NCBI GenBank assembly: GCA_016200445.1
Contig: JACQEQ010000317.1
Span: 1 to 11,292, forward strand
Reading direction: 5' to 3'
DNA: 11,292 nt
Origin: Gammaproteobacteria bacterium
Lineage (GTDB): Bacteria > Pseudomonadota > Gammaproteobacteria > SG8-11
Under the pieces are notes generated by a model, which was given only the letters and a program-made list of their open reading frames with translations, did no database searches and was not told the origin of the DNA. Position 1 is the stretch's first letter; each line of letters starts with the position of its first letter. This document shows, piece after piece, positions 6,961 through 11,292 of the stretch. The position numbers and the translations under genes were made by a program.

Positions 6961-7094
6961 CTCCCCTCCTCATTTTCGAGGAGGGGTAGATGCGAAGCAG
7001 ACGGGGTAGTTGCACAGTTAACGCAGCCTTCACGCCAACCGGCCACCCCACCCCTACGGGGCACCCCTCCTCGAAAATGAGGAGGGAGGGGTGG
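6961..7094. repeat. Composite inverted repeat filling the dsrO-dsrP gap
   Basis: Two hairpins lie at the ends of the gap. In the left one CCCCTCCTC (6963-6971) pairs perfectly with GAGGAGGGG (6978-6986) around ATTTTC. In the right one CCCTCCTC (7065-7072) pairs with GAGGAGGG (7079-7086) around GAAAAT. The reverse complement of 6964-6986 is identical over 23 bp to 7064-7086, so the units are inverted copies and could also pair with each other in the transcript. Neither is followed by a T-tract in the direction of transcription, so they are not intrinsic terminators. The arrangement resembles a BIME or a small non-autonomous element. No flanking target duplication is obvious. Confidence 0.8.
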
Positions 7095-7099
7095 AATAT

Positions 7100-7849
7100 T
7101 TATATCCCTTGATACCGCACGCCCAGATTCAAATTCAAATTGCCGCGAACCTGTGTACTGGGCTCAGTAGCCAGATGTTTGGCAATTTCACTGTTCGGGT
7201 CGTTCATGTCACCAAACAGAATCGCATTATGGCCCGCTTTTGTGCATGCATCTTGACAGGCCGTGGTGGTTTCGCCGCGATCCACGCGATGCACACACAA
7301 GGTGCAGCTTTCGACCGTGCCTTTACCGCGCGGCGCCCAGGATTTTTGATCGCTGTGCGCTTCATGGATAAATGAGCGCGCTTTATAGGGGCAAGCCATC
7401 ATGCAATAACGGCAGCCGATGCACAGGTGCTTGTCGACCAGCACAATGCCATCGATGCGACGGAATGATGCACCGGTCGGACAAACGTCAACACACGGCG
7501 CCGTGGTGCAATGCTGACACAGCATCGGCAACACCGTAGTGCGATTGGTGGTTTTATCTTTGAGTGTGACTTTGCGTATCCACTGCGCGTCGATCTCGGA
7601 GCGGCCGCTGGATTTAAGTCCGTTCTCTTCGTCGCAGGCTTTGACGCAGTCGTCGCATCCTTCAACGCATTTGCCGGCGTTGACTAACATGCCCCAGCGC
7701 ACCTTGCCGGTGACGGCTTCTTCCGGCGCACGTGCGCTAGCAACACGCTGAACCAAGGCACCGCCCAGCGCGACGCTTGCCGTCAAAGCGCCAATGCTTG
7801 TTAAAAAGTGGCGTCGATACACATTGATCGGAGCTTCTGTTTCGCTCAT
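7100..7849 (-). CDS. dsrO: DsrO, periplasmic Tat-exported iron-sulfur subunit
   Basis: DsrO is the ferredoxin-like periplasmic subunit of DsrMKJOP, carrying electrons between DsrJ and DsrP. From the ATG at 7849 it is 249 residues. The N-terminus has a twin-arginine signal, YRRHFLTSIGALTA (11-24), with a hydrophobic stretch and cleavage probably near VASARA. Four groups of cysteines follow: C61-C65-C68-C72, C111-C114-C119-C123, C143-C146-C149-C153 and C182-C185 with C198-C202, the arrangement of DMSO-reductase-type electron-transfer subunits that bind four [4Fe-4S] clusters (one or more may be exchanged between groups). The ATG overlaps the dsrJ stop in ATGA and has an AGGA site 8 nt upstream, which favours it over an in-frame ATG at 7897 that lies within dsrJ. 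Confidence 0.94.
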   Translation of the reverse strand: MSETEAPINVYRRHFLTSIGALTASVALGGALVQRVASARAPEEAVTGKVRWGMLVNAGKCVEGCDDCVKACDEENGLKSSGRSEIDAQWIRKVTLKDKTTNRTTVLPMLCQHCTTAPCVDVCPTGASFRRIDGIVLVDKHLCIGCRYCMMACPYKARSFIHEAHSDQKSWAPRGKGTVESCTLCVHRVDRGETTTACQDACTKAGHNAILFGDMNDPNSEIAKHLATEPSTQVRGNLNLNLGVRYQGI

Positions 7850-8283
7850 GGCGAGGATCCTGAAACTTTCAGCACGTCCGGCTTGGATTGATGACATTCG
7901 AAACAGTCGATGCTCACAGCTGCGTAAGCATGACAGCTGTTACAAAAGTGACGCTTGTCGTCAATTCCCACTGGCATATTATTTTCGTCATGCACCGCAT
8001 GGCAACTTAAACATTCTTTGAGGCTGTGCTTCTTAGTGCGTATCCCGTCGTGCACAGTCTCATCGCGCTGATGCAATAAAAACTCCATGTGATTTTTGCG
8101 CATCACATTGGTGTCTTCGACGCAGCGTTCGCCTTTACCTTTAGGGATTTTGGGTTTGGGAATGTCGGCGAATGCTGGTGCCATAAGTACAGACACTGCA
8201 ATAAATAAAACGCAAGGAATCACCCCCCTCCCCCGGTAAGGGGAAGGAGAAATAGCTTTAACGTTTGAAGGACGATTCAGCAT
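7846..8283 (-). CDS. dsrJ: DsrJ, periplasmic triheme cytochrome c
   Basis: DsrJ is the small multiheme cytochrome of DsrMKJOP. The 145 residues include a signal peptide with hydrophobic core VIPCVLFIAVSVLM (21-34) and predicted cleavage at AFA-D (39/40). Three heme c attachment motifs are visible: CLSCH (91-95), CNSCH (114-118) and CFECH (127-131), matching the three hemes of the family. C54, in GERCVED, is the only other cysteine of the mature protein and is the candidate for the His/Cys heme ligand described in A. vinosum DsrJ. The n-region residues SPSPYRGRG (12-20) come from a G/C-rich hairpin repeat. A GTG at 8223 (V21) could be an alternative start but would remove all positive charge from the signal, so ATG 8283 is preferred; its ribosome site is weak. 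Stop and dsrO start overlap by 4 bp. Confidence 0.94.
   Translation of the reverse strand: MLNRPSNVKAISPSPYRGRGVIPCVLFIAVSVLMAPAFADIPKPKIPKGKGERCVEDTNVMRKNHMEFLLHQRDETVHDGIRTKKHSLKECLSCHAVHDENNMPVGIDDKRHFCNSCHAYAAVSIDCFECHQSKPDVLKVSGSSP
7858..7861 (-). promoter_or_regulatory. Ribosome binding site of dsrO
   Basis: AGGA on the minus strand, 8 nt before the ATG at 7849 and inside the 3' end of dsrJ. It decides the dsrO start against the upstream in-frame ATG at 7897. Confidence 0.55.
8221..8250. repeat. Short G/C-rich hairpin repeat inside the dsrJ signal region
   Basis: CCCC (8231-8234) pairs with GGGG (8240-8243) around GGTAA, extended after one mismatch by CCT (8227-8229) with AGG (8245-8247). 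On the coding strand it begins CTCCTTCCCC, the same ten bases found at the start of the right arm of the dsrN repeat, and both give similar peptides (SPSPYRGRG here, TPSPCKGEGR in DsrN). It is probably a single unit of the same repeat family. Confidence 0.55.
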
Positions 8284-8304
8284 TACTGATCATGAGATTC
8301 CGAA

Positions 8305-10287
8305 TTACTCACCCAAGCCCATCTTGATATAACCCGTCGGGCACACATCGGCGCAAATATGGCAGCCGATGCAGCGCGAGTAATCGGTATAGACGTAACG
8401 GCCCATGGTCGATTCTTTCTTGGCCGTGCGCTTTACCGCTTCTTGCGGACAATAGATGACGCAGTTGTCACACTCGAAGCACATGCCGCAACTCATGCAA
8501 CGTTTGGCTTCAGCGACGGTCTCGGCTTCGCTCAAGGCATGCAGGCGCTCTTCGAAATGACCTAACACTTCCTTGGCATCTGGTACGGTTTCACCGCGCT
8601 TGTTGCGTTGCACAAAACCAAAGTGGCCGAGGAATAAATCCTTGGCTGGGATGATTGAATGTGCCGAACGATCTTCGTAGTTATGCACCGCAAACGCTTG
8701 ATGATCGGTCCCGCGCAAACCGCGATCCGTCTCGCGTAAATCTTCCGCTTTGTCGGATTCGAATGGCTTAGGTTCCAGGCCTTGCTCGTGCAGCTTCTGC
8801 AGCAAGTCGAAGTGATGCACGTCGACTTTCGGGCGCTTCACGAGTTCCGCATGCTTCAGATAATGATCAATGCTTTCGACCGCGACCGAAGCTTGACCAA
8901 TCACCGTGGTCAGCAAGTGCGGGCGCACAATATCGCCGGCGACAAACACACCCGGTTTGTTCGGCACCTGATAAAACTTGTCGGCCGTCATCAGGCCTTT
9001 GCCGTTGTTATATTCTTCCAAACCACGGAAATCACCACCTTGACCGATCGCGGACACGATCAAATCGCACTCGATATCCTGCTCGGTGCCAGGTATTGGT
9101 GTGATAGTGGTGCCTTCGTATTTCAACTCGACCACACGCAGTGCTTTGGCACGGCCGGTAGCCGGGTCTTTGATGACTTCGACCGGTTGCAGGCTACCGC
9201 GAATCTGCACACCTTCATGCAAAGCATCGTCGACTTCACGCTTCGCGGCATTCATTTTACCGAGTGGTTGGCGCGACATCAGCAACACTTCAGCGCCTTC
9301 GCGGCGTGCAATGTCGACTACATCGTGCGCGGTGAAGCCCAACACGATATTTTCGGGACGATCTTTCTCGGCAATGTTGGTGATCTGCCCCAGGCGGCGC
9401 GCGACCGATGCGACGTCGATGGAGGTATCACCGCCGCCCACCACGATCACCCGACCGGACACGGCTTTCAAACGTCCGTGGTTGAATGCAGACAGGAAGG
9501 CCACACCGGAAATGCAGTTGGTGGCATCCGAACCGGGGACCGGCAGATTGCGCCCCGACTGTGCGCCGATGGCGAATAACACGGCATCGAATTCTTTCTG
9601 AATATCGGCCAGCGCCACATCGGTGCCGACGCGCGTGTTCATGCGCAGCTCGACGCCCATGTCGACAATGCGTTGAATCTCGCCGCCCAATACATCGCGC
9701 GGGGTGCGATAGCCGGGAATGCCGTAGCGCATCATGCCGCCCAGATCTTCATGATCGTCGAACACCGTGGCCGCATGCCCGCGCAAACGTAACTGATAGG
9801 CTGCCGCCAGACCGCAGGGGCCGCCACCAATGATGGCGACTTTTTTACCGGTCTCAACCGCCGCCTTGAACTGAAGGTTATTTTTCAGTGCGGAATCGCC
9901 GATGTATTGCTCCACAGCATTGATGCCGACGCGATCGTCAACTTCGTTGCGATTACAGCCGTCTTCACACGGTGCGGGACACACCCGGCCCATGATGGAC
10001 GGAAACGGATTCGCCTGCGTCGAGCGGCGAAACGCATATTCCTGCCACGTGGTGCCAGGTGCCGGCTTTTCAATGCCGCGCACGATGTTCAGCCAACCGC
10101 GAATATCTTCGCCGGACGGGCAGCTGCCTTGACACGGCGGGGTTTGATGCACATAGGTTGGGCACTTGTGCGTATGATCCGCGTCGAAGATCTGCTCACG
10201 GTAACTGTCAAGCTTGTGATCGCCATCTTCATAACGGCGCCAGGAAACGATTTCGTCTTCTTTGACGGTGTCTGTGGGTGTGCCCAT
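8305..10287 (-). CDS. dsrL: DsrL, iron-sulfur flavoprotein NAD(P)H:acceptor oxidoreductase
   Basis: DsrL is the cytoplasmic electron partner of reverse sulfite reductase DsrAB in sulfur oxidizers, related to the small subunit of glutamate synthase. The 660 residues begin with a cysteine-rich iron-sulfur region (C42, C52, C56, then C103, C107, C111), followed by an FAD-binding site IIGGGPCGLAAAY (152-164), a pyridine-nucleotide site VVGGGDTSIDVA (282-293) and the late FAD motif GVFVAGDIVRP (446-456). The C-terminal extension carries two [4Fe-4S] ferredoxin motifs, within CMSCGMCFECDNCVIYCP (597-614) and CIGCHICADVCP (639-650), a DsrL hallmark not present in GltD. The length is close to that of A. 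vinosum DsrL. The gene lies between dsrK (62-bp gap) and dsrJ (21-bp gap). The ATG has a strong AGGAG site 7 nt upstream. Confidence 0.95.
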   Translation of the reverse strand: MGTPTDTVKEDEIVSWRRYEDGDHKLDSYREQIFDADHTHKCPTYVHQTPPCQGSCPSGEDIRGWLNIVRGIEKPAPGTTWQEYAFRRSTQANPFPSIMGRVCPAPCEDGCNRNEVDDRVGINAVEQYIGDSALKNNLQFKAAVETGKKVAIIGGGPCGLAAAYQLRLRGHAATVFDDHEDLGGMMRYGIPGYRTPRDVLGGEIQRIVDMGVELRMNTRVGTDVALADIQKEFDAVLFAIGAQSGRNLPVPGSDATNCISGVAFLSAFNHGRLKAVSGRVIVVGGGDTSIDVASVARRLGQITNIAEKDRPENIVLGFTAHDVVDIARREGAEVLLMSRQPLGKMNAAKREVDDALHEGVQIRGSLQPVEVIKDPATGRAKALRVVELKYEGTTITPIPGTEQDIECDLIVSAIGQGGDFRGLEEYNNGKGLMTADKFYQVPNKPGVFVAGDIVRPHLLTTVIGQASVAVESIDHYLKHAELVKRPKVDVHHFDLLQKLHEQGLEPKPFESDKAEDLRETDRGLRGTDHQAFAVHNYEDRSAHSIIPAKDLFLGHFGFVQRNKRGETVPDAKEVLGHFEERLHALSEAETVAEAKRCMSCGMCFECDNCVIYCPQEAVKRTAKKESTMGRYVYTDYSRCIGCHICADVCPTGYIKMGLGE

Positions 10288-10294
10288 TGTCTAT

Positions 10295-10299
10295 CTCCT
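10295..10299 (-). promoter_or_regulatory. Strong ribosome binding site of dsrL
   Basis: AGGAG on the minus strand with 7-nt spacing to the ATG at 10287. It suits a protein needed in large amounts relative to the membrane subunits and fixes the dsrL start. Confidence 0.7.
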
Positions 10300-10349
10300 A
10301 CCTTATGGTTAATTCGTCAATTCACGTCCGGAGGTGAGTGGATGCCCAC

Positions 10350-11292
10350 CTACACATCGCGCGGCCCCAACACCAACGCATCACCAACCACCTGATGCAA
10401 ACTGGTAATCATACTCATCGGAAATTTGTAATACGGCAACACTTTGGAAAACTGCGCTTTGCAGATCGCGCAAATGGCCACCATGGTATTCACGCCGTGG
10501 TCGTCGACCACGTGCTTCAACGCTTCCATGCGCGGCAGCGCGCCTTTCACGCGCAGCTCAAGCAAGTCATCGGTCAGCAAGCCGCCGCCACCGCCGCAGC
10601 AGAAAGTATTTTCGTGGATGGTTTCCGGCGCCATATCGAAAAAATGATTGGCGCTGGCCTGTAACAACGCACGTGGTATCACGAATTGCCCGCCGGGCAT
10701 GTCGCCCATGCGCGAAGCACGCGCCACGTTGCACGAATCGTGAAACGTGATGCGGCGATGATCGTTGGCAGATTTGTCAAGCTTGATCGCTCCGCGCTGC
10801 AACAAATCGTAAGTAAACTCACAGATATGCGACGGTTGCTTGTATTTCGGGTCGAGAAAATCGAATGGGCCGATCAACGTGTTCCAGAAACTGTAGGCAA
10901 CGCGCCAGGCGTGCCCGCACTCGCCGACCACGATACGTTTAACGCCTAACTCCAATGCCGCTTCGCGGATGCGCATGGCGACTTTTTTCAAGTTCGACTG
11001 ACTGCCGATGAACATGGAGAAGTTCGCCGCTTCCGAGGCATGCGAGCTGAGCGTCCACGAGATCCCGGCTTGATGGAATACTTTGGCGTAGCCGATCAAA
11101 CCATCGATATGCGGTTCGGCAAAGAAATCGGCAGATGGCGTGATCAACAACACCTCGGCGCCTTTCACGTCCAACGGAAAGCGCACATCAATACCGACGG
11201 CATCTTTGACGTCTTCTTCTAAACCTTCCAACGTATTGCGTAATGCCGGCTCCGGCAGGCCCAGATTATTGCCCACCTTGAACACCTTGCCG
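10350..11292 (-). CDS. dsrK: DsrK, HdrD-like iron-sulfur subunit (5' end outside window)
   Basis: DsrK is the cytoplasm-facing catalytic-type subunit of DsrMKJOP, homologous to heterodisulfide reductase HdrD and thought to act on the DsrC trisulfide or disulfide. About 313 C-terminal residues are visible and the frame runs open through the window edge; a GTG at 11285 is internal, since the N-terminal ferredoxin domain typical of DsrK is missing here. A complete C-terminal CCG motif is present: the first cysteine in FHDSCNVARASRMGD (about 10747-10703), the pair in FCCGGGGG (about 10604-10581) and CAICK (about 10472-10458). The preceding CCG-like repeat keeps ECGHAWR but has SSHASEAANF where the cysteine pair would be. 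The gene is followed 62 bp later by dsrL; dsrM and dsrC would be expected upstream. Confidence 0.93.
   Translation of the reverse strand, partial: GKVFKVGNNLGLPEPALRNTLEGLEEDVKDAVGIDVRFPLDVKGAEVLLITPSADFFAEPHIDGLIGYAKVFHQAGISWTLSSHASEAANFSMFIGSQSNLKKVAMRIREAALELGVKRIVVGECGHAWRVAYSFWNTLIGPFDFLDPKYKQPSHICEFTYDLLQRGAIKLDKSANDHRRITFHDSCNVARASRMGDMPGGQFVIPRALLQASANHFFDMAPETIHENTFCCGGGGGLLTDDLLELRVKGALPRMEALKHVVDDHGVNTMVAICAICKAQFSKVLPYYKFPMSMITSLHQVVGDALVLGPRDV

Noticed and set aside
6961..6986. Intrinsic terminator between dsrO and dsrP
   Set aside because: The stem is strong but no T-tract follows on the minus strand, and dsrP would lack an evident promoter.
6929..7051. N-terminal extension of DsrP
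   Set aside because: The extension would be encoded by the hairpin repeat and adds nothing typical of NrfD proteins.
6961..7094. CRISPR array
   Set aside because: Only two units, in inverted orientation, with no regular spacers; these are palindromic repeats.
7850..7897. Longer start for DsrO
   Set aside because: It lies within dsrJ and moves the twin-arginine motif away from the N-terminus, while the ATG at 7849 has an AGGA site and the ATGA overlap.
8782..9579. 265-residue open frame on the plus strand opposite dsrL
   Set aside because: It is fully antisense to the well-supported dsrL and shows no recognisable domain; long antisense frames are expected in G+C-rich coding DNA.
8305..10287. 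Glutamate synthase small subunit GltD
   Set aside because: It has a C-terminal double ferredoxin domain, greater length and a dsr neighbourhood.

Overview
The window is a piece of a proteobacterial chromosome with every recognisable gene on the minus strand, so transcription runs from high to low coordinates. The organism is most likely a sulfur-oxidizing beta- or gammaproteobacterium. From position 11292 down to 3719 the genes are dsrK (5' end outside the window), dsrL, dsrJ, dsrO, dsrP, dsrN and dsrR, the same order as the distal half of the Allochromatium vinosum dsr operon (dsrABEFHCMKLJOPNRS). DsrL together with a cysteine-poor DsrR points to the reverse (oxidative) Dsr pathway rather than sulfate reduction. 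dsrAB, dsrEFH, dsrC and dsrM would be expected just beyond the right edge.

How the genes work together: DsrK and DsrP (with DsrM outside the window), plus periplasmic DsrJ and DsrO, form the transmembrane DsrMKJOP electron-transfer complex, with DsrK on the cytoplasmic face. DsrL is the cytoplasmic iron-sulfur flavoprotein that passes electrons between reverse sulfite reductase DsrAB and NAD(P)H. DsrN is the glutamine-dependent amidase thought to make siroheme amide for DsrAB. DsrR is an A-type scaffold homologue without the cluster-binding cysteines.

Downstream of dsrR, at 3711-2423, are three small accessory genes: a GNAT acetyltransferase with locally low G+C, a TfoX-N-domain protein and a VOC-family protein. 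They are followed by a NarX/NarL-type two-component pair (2409-78) whose genes overlap by 8 bp. The kinase has almost no periplasmic domain and a cytoplasmic GAF domain, so it probably senses an internal signal. Nothing in the window proves that it controls dsr.

The least expected feature is G/C-rich palindromic repeats at three places in the dsr cluster. One lies in frame inside dsrN and adds about 35 residues between its two domains. One fills the dsrO-dsrP gap as two inverted hairpins sharing a 23-bp sequence. A short one encodes part of the n-region of the DsrJ signal peptide. I found no rRNA, tRNA, CRISPR array, transposase or intrinsic terminator with a T-tract. No gene-free stretch exceeds 300 bases; the longest is the 171-bp dsrO-dsrP gap. 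Bases 1-77, after the response regulator stop, show nothing I can identify.
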